Shown: positions 1 to 13,014 of the stretch, piece after piece
Layout: each line of letters opens with the position of its first letter
Numbering within the stretch: the first letter of the stretch is position 1
Source: an uncultured Myxococcales bacterium
GTDB taxonomy: Bacteria; Myxococcota_A; UBA9042
Direction of reading: 5' to 3'
DNA: 43,529 bases
NCBI GenBank assembly: GCA_903850505.1
Contig: CAINLT010000038.1
Location: 1 to 43,529 of the forward strand
Translations under genes and position numbers: made by a program
Notes under the pieces: generated by a model
Told to the model about the DNA's origin: nothing
The model's database searches: none
What the model saw: only the letters and a program-made list of their open reading frames with translations

Positions 1-7
1 CCAAACC

Positions 8-82
8 GCCCCGTTCGTCTAGCGGTCAGGACGCGGCCCTCTCAAGGCTGAAACAGGAGTTCAATTCTCCTACGGGGCACCA
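8..82 (+). tRNA. tRNA-Glu (anticodon CTC), CCA encoded
   Basis: A full cloverleaf can be drawn by eye. The acceptor stem GCCCCGT (8-14) pairs with ACGGGGC (72-78), followed by discriminator A and an encoded CCA (80-82). The anticodon arm CGGCC-CTCTCAA-GGCTG places CTC in the loop, reading the Glu codon GAG. The T arm is AGGAG-TTCAATT-CTCCT. The D-arm sequence (TCGTCTAGCGGTCAGGACG) is typical of bacterial tRNA-Glu. The downstream coding region starts only 10 bases after CCA, so the two are probably on one transcript. Confidence 0.93.
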
Positions 83-92
83 TTTTATCCAC

Positions 93-1259
93 ATGAGCGA
101 GCGCGCGCCGACGCCGGTTCACCATGTTGTTCCGCCTGTGTCGGCAGCCCTCGCTGCCCCGGCGGATAGTCCGTGGCGCGATGTGCCCGCGGCGGATTGG
201 CGCGATTGGCGTTGGCAGTTGCGCCACCGTCTGCGCACTGCCGACGAACTCGCCCAACGCTTTGTCATCTCCCCGGAATTGCGGGCCTTTCTTGAGGCAG
301 GCAGCGGCTTTGAAGTCGCGATCACGCCGTTCTTCGCCTCGCTCTGCCGCGCGTTTGATCCCACTTGCCCGTTGACGCGGCAGGTGCTGCCGGACGTCGC
401 GGAAGCGACCGTGCGGACTTTTGAACGCGCCGACCCGCTGGGCGAAGATCCGCACCGCAAAGCGCCTGGCATCGTTCACAAGTACCCGGATCGCGTGCTC
501 TTTCTCGTCACGGACACCTGCGCCGCCTACTGCCGCTATTGCACGCGCGCGCGCTGGGTCGCTTCCGGTTCGGACTCTCTCGGTTCCGCTGAGTTGGACG
601 CTGGCATCGCCTACATCGCGCAGACGCCGACCATCCGCGACGTGCTGATCTCCGGCGGCGATCCGCTGCTGCTGTCCACGCCGAAGCTCGAGGCGATCCT
701 GGAGCGGCTGGCGGCGATTCCGCATCTCCGCTTCATCCGGCTGGGCACGCGCGTGCCGATCTTCCTGCCGCAGCGCATCGATGCTGAACTGGTACATGCG
801 CTGCGCCCGCGGCGGATTCCGCTGTTCGTGAACGTGCACTGCAATCACTTTGCTGAACTGGCTGAACCGGTGCGCGAAGCGCTGGCGCGCCTGGCCGACG
901 GCGGCATCTCGCTGGGCGGGCAGACCGTGCTGCTTCGCGGCATCAACGACGCGATGCCGGTATTGCAGGAGACGTTCTACGCGCTGCTTTCCTCGCGCGT
1001 CCGGCCTTACTATCTGTTCCACTGCGACCCGATTCGCGGCTCGGCGCACCTGCGCACGTCGGTCGATGAAGGGCTGGAGCTGATGCGGCAGTTGATCGGC
1101 CATACGTCTGGCATGGCAGTGCCCAAGTATGTGATTGATCTGGAAGGCGGCGGCAAGATTCCGCTGTGGCCGGCGTACGTGGAGCAGATGGACCGCGACA
1201 TGCTGCACATCACGAACTTTCGCGGCGAGCCCTGGACGTACGTGAACCACGCTGATTGA
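93..1259 (+). CDS. kamA: KamA/EpmB-family radical SAM aminomutase, probably lysine 2,3-aminomutase
   Basis: A 388-residue radical SAM, PLP-dependent aminomutase of the KamA (lysine 2,3-aminomutase) family, which moves the alpha-amino group of lysine to the beta carbon. The cluster motif CAAYCRYC (C143, C147, C150) binds the 4Fe-4S cluster and SAM. ISGGDPLLL follows near 186. The Cys-Asp pair at 311-312 and D349 match the KamA acidic residues that hold the substrate, and K355 in EGGGKIPL matches the PLP lysine. HTSG plus the GGGK tail resemble KamA more than EpmB. Length lies between EpmB (about 340) and clostridial KamA (about 415). No clear ribosome site precedes this ATG, and a GTG at 138 is an alternative. 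The product could serve beta-lysine synthesis or EF-P modification; context does not decide. Confidence 0.8.
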   Translation: MSERAPTPVHHVVPPVSAALAAPADSPWRDVPAADWRDWRWQLRHRLRTADELAQRFVISPELRAFLEAGSGFEVAITPFFASLCRAFDPTCPLTRQVLPDVAEATVRTFERADPLGEDPHRKAPGIVHKYPDRVLFLVTDTCAAYCRYCTRARWVASGSDSLGSAELDAGIAYIAQTPTIRDVLISGGDPLLLSTPKLEAILERLAAIPHLRFIRLGTRVPIFLPQRIDAELVHALRPRRIPLFVNVHCNHFAELAEPVREALARLADGGISLGGQTVLLRGINDAMPVLQETFYALLSSRVRPYYLFHCDPIRGSAHLRTSVDEGLELMRQLIGHTSGMAVPKYVIDLEGGGKIPLWPAYVEQMDRDMLHITNFRGEPWTYVNHAD

Positions 1260-1322
1260 TTGACAACGTCCGCGGTGAACCGCACAAGGAATGCGCGGCT
1301 GACGCGACGGGTTGGAGAGCAG

Positions 1323-4300
1323 GTGAAACGTGCGCGCGCGACATGGCTGCTCTGGCTGACGCTGACCGCGTGCGGTAGCGCTCAGATTGCGCCCACAGCA
1401 CCGCAATCCCCGCTGACGACGCAGCAGGCTTTGGACCAAATGGCGCCGCTGGAACGGCAAGGCCAGTACGACGCGATGCGCGCGCTTGCCAACCGCGTGC
1501 CGGGCCAACACGCGCTGCAGCTGCAGGCGGCGGAAGTGCGGGCGCTGTGGCAGCTTGGGCGGCCGGAGGCGGCGGCGCAGGAGAACCTGTGGCTTGCGCG
1601 CCTGCACATGGACGTGACGGGTGACGCGCGCCTGATACTGGAGCACGCGCGCTGGCATGTGGGGCGCAACGCTTGGTCGGCGGCATGGCATGTGCTGGAG
1701 CCGCTGCGGCGGGATGGCTGTCGGGACGGTGTGACCTGCCAACTGCACGCGGCGGTGCTGCTGGGTTGGCATCCGCCGGAGCTGCCGACGCTGGCCTTTG
1801 ACGGCGCGCCCCGGGGCAATCGCGCGGAGTGGCTCATCGCGCTGGCCGAGCGCGTGGCGGAAGCCGGACTCCTGACGGATGCCCGCCTCCTGCTGGACAC
1901 CGCCCGCCTGCGGCAACCCGACGACCTGACGCTGTGGGCCGCGTGGCTCCTGCCCGATCGCAAAGTGCCGACGCCAGAAGCGCGCAACGCGTGGCTGCAG
2001 GTTGTCGCGGCGCGCCCGTTCACCGCAGTACAGCTGCTGCAATTGGCGCAGACTGACCCGGTTGACCGCTTCACCGCCGCGCGGCTCGTGCAACTGGCGA
2101 CGCAGCGCCCGGACGCCGACGAAAACATGTGGCTGCAACTGCCGATGGCGCTGCTGCGCGCCGATGACGTCGATGGCCTGCAGAACCTCGTGGCCGCGCA
2201 GGCGCAGCATTTCCAGACGCCGCGCGGCCAACTGGTGCTGGCGCGGGCGCTGCTGGGCGCCAAGAAGCCCGCGCTCGCCCAGCCGCTGCTCGCGGGGCTG
2301 CAGCAGGACGACGCGTGGACGCAGTTGCTGCAGGCCGAAACGCTGCGGCAAACAGGGCAACTGGCGGCGGCGGCGGCGATGCGCGTCCAGGCGGTGCAGA
2401 AGGCCGCGGATCGCTCGGAGCTGTCGCTGATCTCAGCGCAGTTGCTGCGCAAGACCGGCGATTCGGCAGAGGCTGCGCTGTTGGCTGCGGCGAACCAGCC
2501 GGGAATTGGCCAGTCGACAGCCGCGCGGACGCGGGCGCTGGACGCGATCAACATGCCGTTGAAGCTGCCGGCGCGCGAACTGACCGCGCGGGTGACGGAA
2601 TACGCCCGAACGCTGACGCGCGACGTGCCGCCGCCCTCGCCGCTCTCTGACGAATGGCAGCCCCCGGCGGCGCGTGCCCGCGAGCAGCTGGCCCGGCAAC
2701 TGGAGAACCTGCAGCCGCGCTGGAGCGATGCGTTCGTCGCGACGCTGCGGATCTTTGCCGATGGGCAGGTGGCGGCCCCCTGGATGCTGCGCGAGTTGGC
2801 CTTGCGGGCGGTGCGCGACGACGACGTGGGCGTCTTTGCCGCGCTGGATGCGAAGGCGCGGGCGCAGGCGCTCGCGGCGGGGCAACCGCTGGCGGACGAT
2901 CGCGTGCTGAACGAACTGTCCGGGAAGCCGAGTCCGGTGCTGGCGCGCTGGCTGCGGGACAGCGGCGTGCTGGACGCCAATGCGCCGGTCGCCGCGTGGA
3001 AGGTGGTCAACAGCCTGATTCGCGGGCCTTTTACCTTCCTGGGTCGCACTTGGGCGGAACGCGCGCTGCTGAATGGTCAGGCACCGGATCTGACGATTCC
3101 GCTGGTGACGACGCTGACGGCGGGCGGCGCGGCGGATCTGACACTGGAGCTGCTGGCGAAGCGCACGCCGCTCGAACCGGCGCAGGAGCTACCGTGGACG
3201 ATCGCTGAGGTGAACGCGCTGATGGCGCTGGACCGGATGGACGACGCGGAGGCGCGGCTGAAAGCGCTCGTGCAGCGAACGGATTTGCCGCCGCGGCAGG
3301 TGCGGCCGGCGGTGGATCTGGCGTGGGAACACGGGCTGTGCGAGGTCGTGCTGCTGGCCGTGCCGCGCCTGTTGGGCGAGCGCGACGACCTCTACACTTG
3401 GCGGACCGGCGTGCAGCGCGGTCTGGACTGCGCGCGGCGGCAGGGGCGTCTGGATTGGCTGGAAGTTGTCGTGCAGGCGAGCAAGCTGCCGCAGCCGGAT
3501 CCCAACCGGATCGAGGGCTTGGCGCGCGAGTTGGGCAACTTCGGCTTTCACGATCGCTCCGCGGCGACGTTTGAGACGCTGGAGAAGATTCGGCCGATGG
3601 CACCCGATGCGCTGAGCCAGTGGGCCAAGTCGCTTTTGCATTTGGGCCGCGTCGCGGAGGCGATGGAAGTGCTGAACCGCGCCACGCTGGCGATGCGCGG
3701 CCGCACGAGCATGCTGCACCAACGCGCAGCGGAGATGCTGGAGGATTTTGGCGACCTGCAAGCGGCGAGCGGCTTCTGGCACGGCGCGGTGACCATTGAG
3801 CCGGACAATCCGCTGCCGCGCTACCGGCTCATCGCGAACACGCTGCGGCTCGGGCAGACGACCGACGTGGCGGAAAACCTGCTGGCGATGTTCCGCGCCG
3901 GGCCAGGACCGGAGCTGCTGGACCAACTGCTGGTGCTCGCGGCAAAGACCGGCCAGTCGCGGCTGATCTACGACGCGCTGGCGACGATCCCCGATGCGGA
4001 TCGCGATACGGAACGCGTGCGAATGAGTCTGGCTGCGCGGCTGGGCCTGCGTGATGCCGTGGAGGCGGGCGTGCGGCGGCTGCGCGCCAAGCGTTCGGCG
4101 CAGTCGGCGCAAGTGCCGCAGTGGCTGCTGGCGGTGGGCGATCGGCGGACGGCGCGCGAGGTTGCGGAAGACGTGCTGTCGTCCCCGGATCCGACGGGCG
4201 CGCCGCAGGATCGGCCGCTGACCCTGCGCTTGGCGCTGGCGGAACGGCGGGATCCGACCTCGGACGACGAGGCGATTGCCCTGACGCGTTTCTACGTGGG

Positions 4301-6749
4301 TCGGGCGCTCGACAGCCAGCGGGCGGCGATGGAAGCGGCGGTGGAATTGGCGCGGGCGGGCCTGTCGGATCCGGCGCGCGCGGTGGCGACGGTGGCGAAT
4401 CCGGGCGATCATCCCCTGCGCACGTGCATGCTCGCGACTTTTGAGCACGACGCCGGTCACCACGACAAGGCCATGGAACTGTGGCGCAAGTCGATGGCGG
4501 CGGCGCTGCTGGACACGCGGCTGCGCGATTACCTGCGGATGGGCGTCGCGCAGACGCGGGAAGGCGATGGCGACGAGGTCGCGCTGGAGCTCCAGTGCGT
4601 CATGGCGGGCCTGACCGAGTCCCACGAATACACCGCGCTGGCGGCGTGGCTGCACGATTTGCTGGTGATGGCGCCGGATTCCTCGACGCTGCGGTCACGG
4701 CTGTTCCACGTCCACCTGCTGCGCGGCGATGTGCCGGCGGCTCTGGCGGAGTTGCGCGACGCGGCGCAGACGCTGACGGAGCTGAAGGAACTGGACTGGC
4801 AGCGGCCCTGCGAGCGGATGCTGCGCGACGGCGGCGGGCCGTTCCTGCTGACGTGGCTGATGGAGCAGGGCGACGCGCTGCGGACGGAGCCGTGGTTCCT
4901 CGCGTTCTCGGCGGCGGTTGTAGCGAGCCAGACGGCGAATCCGCTGGATCAGGGCGCGCTGCCGGGCCAACTGAAGGCGGCGCTGATGACGGGGCCGGGC
5001 GCGCCGGTGCAGGAAATGGCCGCGACGACCCAGCTGGTTGCCGATGCGCCGAACGTGCGCGCGGCGTTGCGGGCCCTGGCTCCGGCACTGCCGGCGCTGC
5101 GCATGGAGATGGCGCTGCAGTGGTCGTCGCGCGGCCGGAGTGAAGACGCGATTGCCGCGCTTGGTCAGGCGCCGCTGAGCGTGGGCGATGGCCAAATGGC
5201 GGATGCGATCAAGGCCGTGGCAGCGACGGCGATCAGCGCGGTGGCGCACGGCGATCCGCTGCCGCGTCTGCAGCAGTGGCTCGCGCGCGGTCGCGGCATC
5301 GATACCCAGTCGGCGGTGGCGCAGGACCTCGTGCGGCAGGGGCAGCTTCCCCTGGCGCTTGCGGCGCTGCCGATGCCAGACGAGTCGGCGCCGGCCGGGT
5401 TGTACGCCAATGCCGCAGTGCAGAAGCGGCGGGCGCTCGTGGCGCTCGGGCTGGCGGATGATGGCGTGCTGGCGGCGCAATGGCTTCGTTCGATTCGCGG
5501 TCAGCGCGCTTCGCTGGATACGGCGGATGAAGCGGTCCTTGGCCTGCTGCGGGCCGGTCGCGTCAAGGCGGCGGCGATCCTCGCGCGGTCGCTGCATGAA
5601 GCCGAGCCGGGCGTCCTGCCGCTGCAATTGGCTGACACGGCGTCGCCGACCGATCGCGAACCGCCGAGCGTGCTGGCGCAGGCCCGGGCGTTCCGGCCAG
5701 AAGCGTTGGCGCACCTGAAGCGCAGTCCGGCGGAGTTCAACGATGAAACCGCGCGCGCGCTGCTGCCGGTGGCGGTCGCTGCGGATCCGGCATTGGCGCT
5801 GCGTTGGACCCGCGCACGGGCCAAGTTGGACGCCGAGCCGTGGCGCGTCTGGCAGGAGCTGCTGGAAGTCGCCGAGGACTTTGCCGAGCGTGATTTGGCG
5901 CAGACCGCGCTCCGTCAGGCGGCCGCAATGGGCGCGCCCGCGGGCATGCAAGCGTGTCCGCGCCTGTGGCTGGAGCGCAGCGGCACGTTGGCCGGTTGCC
6001 TGCGTGGCCGTTCGCCCGATGCCCTGCGCGCTGACGAACTTGCCGATCTCGCCGCTGGCCTCGCGATGGCGGTCGACAAGACGGAAGGCAACAACTTCCT
6101 GCAGCGGCTGGTTGGCGCGCAGCATCAGACGCAGGGGCAGTTTCTCGCGGCGGCGGCGGGCCGCATCTGGGCGCTCTCGCCCCTGGAGCTCAACCAGTTG
6201 CGCGAGGCGCTTCGGCGCTGGCTCGACAGCCTGCCGCAGCCCGAGCGGGAATCCATCATTGTCGTGCAGTTGGACGAACTGGCGGCGCTTGGAATGGGCG
6301 AGTTGGGCGTCGCGCTGGAAGAACGCGTGTGGCAGCGCGATCCTGGGGCGCGGAGCGAGCGCAACAATCTGGCGTATTCGCAGTTTCTCGCCGGTGCGCC
6401 GCGGGAAACGTCGCTGCAGTTGGCCTCGCAGGCCGCGCTCCAGACGGGCGGCGATGCGGCGTACGCGACGCTCGACACGGTGGCGAGCCTGCGCTGGGCG
6501 CTGGGCGACGCGCCGGGTGCCCTCGAGGCGCAGCTTCGGGCGCTGGCCTCGGTTGCTGCGGGCCCGCGCGATCCGGACGCCGGCATTTCCCTCCCGCTGG
6601 TGCGCTACGCCGAATTTCTGCTGGCGCGCGGCGATCTGGAGCAGGCCCGGGTGATTGCCGCCGTCGCGCTCCAGAAGCCTGAGGAAGCGGCGACTGGCCA
6701 GCGCGCGCGTCGGGTTCTGCAGGCCGTCCTGCGCCAACAGGTGCGGTGA
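1323..6749 (+). CDS. giant helical-repeat (TPR-like) lipoprotein
   Basis: About 1,808 residues. I place the start at GTG 1323, preceded by GGAG (1314-1317) with a 5-base gap. The frame stays open back to TTG 1260, directly after the previous stop, but the GTG start gives a clean lipoprotein signal (WLLWLTLTAC) with the lipobox Cys at residue 19. The rest is almost wholly Ala/Leu/Arg/Glu-rich helix pairs with recurring TPR-like pieces, for example DAEARLKALV, AEAMEVLNRA and GDLEQARVIA. I see no catalytic motif and no predicted membrane spans. A lipid-anchored solenoid of this size is probably a periplasmic or surface scaffold. mtgA follows six bases later, hinting at an envelope or peptidoglycan role. 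Function is otherwise unknown to me. Confidence 0.85.
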   Translation: MKRARATWLLWLTLTACGSAQIAPTAPQSPLTTQQALDQMAPLERQGQYDAMRALANRVPGQHALQLQAAEVRALWQLGRPEAAAQENLWLARLHMDVTGDARLILEHARWHVGRNAWSAAWHVLEPLRRDGCRDGVTCQLHAAVLLGWHPPELPTLAFDGAPRGNRAEWLIALAERVAEAGLLTDARLLLDTARLRQPDDLTLWAAWLLPDRKVPTPEARNAWLQVVAARPFTAVQLLQLAQTDPVDRFTAARLVQLATQRPDADENMWLQLPMALLRADDVDGLQNLVAAQAQHFQTPRGQLVLARALLGAKKPALAQPLLAGLQQDDAWTQLLQAETLRQTGQLAAAAAMRVQAVQKAADRSELSLISAQLLRKTGDSAEAALLAAANQPGIGQSTAARTRALDAINMPLKLPARELTARVTEYARTLTRDVPPPSPLSDEWQPPAARAREQLARQLENLQPRWSDAFVATLRIFADGQVAAPWMLRELALRAVRDDDVGVFAALDAKARAQALAAGQPLADDRVLNELSGKPSPVLARWLRDSGVLDANAPVAAWKVVNSLIRGPFTFLGRTWAERALLNGQAPDLTIPLVTTLTAGGAADLTLELLAKRTPLEPAQELPWTIAEVNALMALDRMDDAEARLKALVQRTDLPPRQVRPAVDLAWEHGLCEVVLLAVPRLLGERDDLYTWRTGVQRGLDCARRQGRLDWLEVVVQASKLPQPDPNRIEGLARELGNFGFHDRSAATFETLEKIRPMAPDALSQWAKSLLHLGRVAEAMEVLNRATLAMRGRTSMLHQRAAEMLEDFGDLQAASGFWHGAVTIEPDNPLPRYRLIANTLRLGQTTDVAENLLAMFRAGPGPELLDQLLVLAAKTGQSRLIYDALATIPDADRDTERVRMSLAARLGLRDAVEAGVRRLRAKRSAQSAQVPQWLLAVGDRRTAREVAEDVLSSPDPTGAPQDRPLTLRLALAERRDPTSDDEAIALTRFYVGRALDSQRAAMEAAVELARAGLSDPARAVATVANPGDHPLRTCMLATFEHDAGHHDKAMELWRKSMAAALLDTRLRDYLRMGVAQTREGDGDEVALELQCVMAGLTESHEYTALAAWLHDLLVMAPDSSTLRSRLFHVHLLRGDVPAALAELRDAAQTLTELKELDWQRPCERMLRDGGGPFLLTWLMEQGDALRTEPWFLAFSAAVVASQTANPLDQGALPGQLKAALMTGPGAPVQEMAATTQLVADAPNVRAALRALAPALPALRMEMALQWSSRGRSEDAIAALGQAPLSVGDGQMADAIKAVAATAISAVAHGDPLPRLQQWLARGRGIDTQSAVAQDLVRQGQLPLALAALPMPDESAPAGLYANAAVQKRRALVALGLADDGVLAAQWLRSIRGQRASLDTADEAVLGLLRAGRVKAAAILARSLHEAEPGVLPLQLADTASPTDREPPSVLAQARAFRPEALAHLKRSPAEFNDETARALLPVAVAADPALALRWTRARAKLDAEPWRVWQELLEVAEDFAERDLAQTALRQAAAMGAPAGMQACPRLWLERSGTLAGCLRGRSPDALRADELADLAAGLAMAVDKTEGNNFLQRLVGAQHQTQGQFLAAAAGRIWALSPLELNQLREALRRWLDSLPQPERESIIVVQLDELAALGMGELGVALEERVWQRDPGARSERNNLAYSQFLAGAPRETSLQLASQAALQTGGDAAYATLDTVASLRWALGDAPGALEAQLRALASVAAGPRDPDAGISLPLVRYAEFLLARGDLEQARVIAAVALQKPEEAATGQRARRVLQAVLRQQVR

Positions 6750-6755
6750 CACAAC

Positions 6756-7472
6756 GTGTTGGTCGATCCGCCGCAAGTCTTTGCCCGCAAACGTCCCATG
6801 CTCAGCCGCTGGTGGGCTCGCCTGCTCGTGTTCGCCGGGCTGGCATGCGGCGTTCCCGCGTGTCAGTGCGCGTTGCTGAACGTCATTGATCCGCCGTTTA
6901 CTGAAACGATGTTGGCGCGCGCCGTCGAGACCGCGTGGGCGACCGGCGAATGGCACATGCCGGCGTACGAGTTCATGGCGCTCGGCGAGATGCCGCGGTC
7001 CGTGCTGACGTCTGCGATCGCCAGCGAGGACCGCAAGTTCTTCACCCACAACGGCTTTGACATGCCGGCGATCCGCCGCGCCTGGCGCGCCTACAACGGC
7101 CACGAGTCGGGCAAGCTCATCGGCGGGAGCACGATCTCCCAGCAAGTCGCCCGCAACGTCTTCCTCTGGCAGCACCGCTCGTGGGTGCGTAAAGGCCTGG
7201 AGGCCTGGTACACGATCTGGCTGGAGATGTTGGTGCCCAAGCGGCGGATCCTGGAAATCTACGTCAATATTGCGGAGATGGGGCCGATGACGTTTGGCGT
7301 GCAAGCGGGCGCGGAGTATTGGTACCACAAGCCGGCGGACAAGCTGAAGCCGATGGAGTCGGCGCACCTGCTGGCGTTGCTGCCGTCGCCGCGCAAGTGG
7401 ACGCCGCGCACGCCGTACGTGGAATCACGGGCGCGCTGGATTCTGGCGGCGCCGCCGCGCTTGCCCTGGTAG
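6756..7472 (+). CDS. mtgA: monofunctional peptidoglycan transglycosylase
   Basis: A GT51 glycosyltransferase that polymerises lipid II into glycan strands on the outer face of the inner membrane. The 238-residue frame has an N-terminal hydrophobic anchor (about 19-40) and the diagnostic GT51 motifs in order: ASEDRKFFTHNGFD with catalytic Glu91, GGSTISQQVARN (123-134), RKGLEAW (145-151) and PKRRILEIYVNIAEMG (161-176). No transpeptidase domain follows, so it is MtgA-type rather than a class A PBP. The start is uncertain. GTG 6756 gives the longest form, while ATG 6798 begins just before the anchor; neither has a strong ribosome site. It lies 6 bases after the giant lipoprotein, probably in the same operon. 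Confidence 0.9.
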   Translation: MLVDPPQVFARKRPMLSRWWARLLVFAGLACGVPACQCALLNVIDPPFTETMLARAVETAWATGEWHMPAYEFMALGEMPRSVLTSAIASEDRKFFTHNGFDMPAIRRAWRAYNGHESGKLIGGSTISQQVARNVFLWQHRSWVRKGLEAWYTIWLEMLVPKRRILEIYVNIAEMGPMTFGVQAGAEYWYHKPADKLKPMESAHLLALLPSPRKWTPRTPYVESRARWILAAPPRLPW

Positions 7473-7478
7473 CGGCCG

Positions 7479-8492
7479 TCAGGCGTCGAGCAGCCCGAGC
7501 GTTTCTGCCGCATCGCGCACCATCCGATGCAGATCGGCGTCCGGATGGATGTCCAGCACCGTCGCGAGCCGCGTCGGATCAGCGACAAGCGCCGCCACGT
7601 CACCGGGACGCCGTCCATGCACCTGCCGCGGCACGGGCTTGCCCAGCACCAGTTCGCACGCGTCGATCACTTCCTTGACGCTGCGGCCGTGGCCAGTGCC
7701 GACGTGCAGCACTTGAAACTCCGCCTCGCCGCTCACAGCCTGCTGCATCGCCAGCCGCGCCGATCGCACGAACGCCTCGACGACGTCGCGCACGTGCACG
7801 TAGTCGCGCAGGCAGGTGCCATCGGGGGTCGGGAAATCGTCGCCAAAGACGTGCAGTGGCGGCAGTTCGCCGGCCGCGGCGCGCAGGGCAAGCGGAATCA
7901 GGTGCGTCTCGGGATCGTGTCGCTCGGCCAAGCCGTAGGCCGCACCGGCAACGTTGAACAGCCGCAGCGCAACAGTCGCCATCCTGCCGAGATCCGCGGC
8001 GGCGCGCAGCGTGTATTCACCGCTGAGCTTGCTTGACCCGTACGGGCTCTCCGGTCCAACCGGCGCGTCTTCGTCCAGCCGCTTGTCCACGCCCGTCAGC
8101 GGCCGCAGCACCGCCGCCGACGACGCCATCACCAGCGCCGGCACGCCCGCTTCCAGGCACAGATCGGCAACGACTTGCGTGCCCACGGCGTTCACGTCGC
8201 GGTACAGCTGCGGAAACAGGGTCGACTCGCCGACCTGGATCAGGCCGGCAAGATGAATGCACGCGTCCGGCGGCCGATCGAACAGGCGCAGCGCTTGGCG
8301 CACCGCATCCGGATCGCGCACATCGCCTACGATGAGCGGCACTTCGCGCGGCATCTGTTCGGCGTGGCCGCGATCCAAACTGTCCAATGCGATCACGCGC
8401 GCGCCGTCCGCAAGCAGGCGACGCAACAACGTTGTGCCGATGTAGCCAGCGGCGCCGGTGACAAGGACAGTGGAGGGAGAGGTGCTGAGCAT
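7479..8492 (-). CDS. galE: UDP-glucose 4-epimerase, extended SDR
   Basis: A 337-residue extended short-chain dehydrogenase that interconverts UDP-glucose and UDP-galactose for surface polysaccharide or galactose metabolism. The Rossmann motif GAAGYIG is at 13-19, the strand-ending D60-V-R-D near 57-60, and the active site has S124/S125 and YGSSK (Y151, K155). The segment GTCLRDYVHVRDV, typical of GalE, is present, and the length matches the family. The gene is convergent with mtgA (6-base gap between stops) and divergent from carA, so it is probably transcribed alone. The exact sugar specificity cannot be read from the sequence; related UDP-sugar epimerases are possible. Confidence 0.88.
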   Translation of the reverse strand: MLSTSPSTVLVTGAAGYIGTTLLRRLLADGARVIALDSLDRGHAEQMPREVPLIVGDVRDPDAVRQALRLFDRPPDACIHLAGLIQVGESTLFPQLYRDVNAVGTQVVADLCLEAGVPALVMASSAAVLRPLTGVDKRLDEDAPVGPESPYGSSKLSGEYTLRAAADLGRMATVALRLFNVAGAAYGLAERHDPETHLIPLALRAAAGELPPLHVFGDDFPTPDGTCLRDYVHVRDVVEAFVRSARLAMQQAVSGEAEFQVLHVGTGHGRSVKEVIDACELVLGKPVPRQVHGRRPGDVAALVADPTRLATVLDIHPDADLHRMVRDAAETLGLLDA

Positions 8493-8574
8493 TGCTTTTG
8501 CCGGGCCTGACAGACGAGGGGCGCAACTTGTACCACTCTCTTCGCGGGTTCACCAAACGTTCACTCCAAAGCCC

Positions 8575-8603
8575 TTGACCCTGCGGCGGCGCTCCCCTAC
8601 CGT
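8575..8603 (+). promoter_or_regulatory. candidate sigma70-type promoter for carAB
   Basis: TTGACC (8575-8580) and TACCGT (8598-8603) are separated by exactly 17 bases in the galE-carA divergent spacer. Transcription from about 8610 would leave a leader of roughly 30 bases before the carA ATG at 8642. This is a visual match only; the -10 element keeps just T, A and the last T of the consensus. Confidence 0.4.
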
Positions 8604-8641
8604 CCGCCCGCCCCGCCCAATGACGGGGGATTGGAGTCGCG

Positions 8642-9822
8642 ATGGACGGCATCCTGGTACTTGAGGACGGCCATTTCTTCCGCGGCAAGCGATTCGGCGG
8701 AGAATTCGCCGGATCGGGAACGCATGGCGCGGGTGAAGTGGTCTTCAACACTTCGTTGACCGGTTATCAGGAAATCCTGACGGATCCGAGCTACGAAGGG
8801 CAGATCGTCACGCTGACGTATCCGCACATCGGCAACTATGGCGTCAATCCGGAAGATTCCGAGTCTTCCGGGCTGCGCGCGGCGGGTCTCATCTGCCGCG
8901 ACTATCATCCGGTGCCGTCGAACTGGCGATCGGAGCGCTCGTTGGGCGACTACCTCGCGCTGGCCAACGTTCCGGCGCTGTGCGGCGTCGACACGCGGCG
9001 GCTGGTGCTCTTGATTCGCGACGTGGGAGCGCTCCGCGGCGTGATCCGCGCGTTTCCGGATGGCGACGATCTGCCGATCGCCGGTCGCGTGCGACTCGAC
9101 GAGCTACGGCCCGGCGACATCGAGGATCCGCGCGTCGCCCTGCTGGCGCGTGAGGCGCAGGTGCATCCGTCGATGGCGGGACTCGACCTCGCGAGCCGCG
9201 TGACGTGCAAGCAGGCCTGGACCCTCGGGCCGGCCAACGCCCGCAAGCACGTGGTCGCGATGGACTTCGGCATCAAGCTGAACATCGTGCACCAGCTCGT
9301 GGCGCTCGGTTGTCGCGTGACGGTGGTGCCGGCAACGACGACGGCGCTGGAAATCATGGCGCTGCAGCCCGATGGCGTGCTGCTTTCCAACGGTCCGGGC
9401 GATCCGGAGCCGGTGACCTACGCAGTCGACACGATTCGCTACCTGCTCGGCAAAGTGCCGATCTTCGGCATCTGTCTGGGCCACCAGCTGCTCGGCATCG
9501 CGTGCGGCGGCAAGACGTACAAGTTGGGCTTTGGCCACCGTGGCGGCAACCATCCTGTGCGCGATCTCGATACCGGCCGCGTGGAAATCACCGCGCAGAA
9601 TCATGGTTTCGCCGTCGCTGCGTCGTCGCTCAACGGCCGCGAAGTGGTCGTCACGCACACCAACCTGAATGACGACACGGTCGAAGGGCTGCGCCACAAG
9701 CGCTTCCCGGCGTTCTCCGTGCAATTCCACCCGGAAGCGTCGCCAGGTCCGCACGACAGTCACCACTTGTTCAAGCGTTTCGCTGAGTTGATGGAGCGTC
9801 CCCTTAGCCCAGGAACCAAGTC

Positions 9823-9826
<4 letters not shown>
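8642..9826 (+). CDS. carA: carbamoyl-phosphate synthase small subunit
   Basis: The 394-residue glutaminase subunit of carbamoyl-phosphate synthetase, which releases ammonia from glutamine for CarB in pyrimidine and arginine synthesis. The N-terminal CarA domain has the signature [21 protein letters not shown] (32-51). The class I amidotransferase domain runs from about 203 to 385 with the nucleophile in GICLGHQ (C278) and the catalytic His-Glu in QFHPE (H363, E365). Length is normal. The ATG is preceded by GGAG (8632-8635). The last four bases overlap the carB start (ATGA), so the two subunits are translationally coupled. The divergent spacer upstream holds a plausible promoter. Confidence 0.97.

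Positions 9827-13010
<3,184 letters not shown>

Positions 13011-13014
<4 letters not shown>

Noticed and set aside
93..1259. EpmB rather than KamA
   Set aside because: Length and the HTSG and GGGK segments fit KamA better, although EpmB-like function cannot be excluded.
1382..3049. Long open frames opposite the giant lipoprotein, carB and the lipoprotein/peptidase genes, for example 42-2360, 4695-7367, 10738-12900 (-) and 29231-31768, 25570-27381 (+)
   Set aside because: They are Arg/Pro/His-rich with no recognisable motif and lie wholly across well-supported genes. Such openings are expected in GC-rich DNA.
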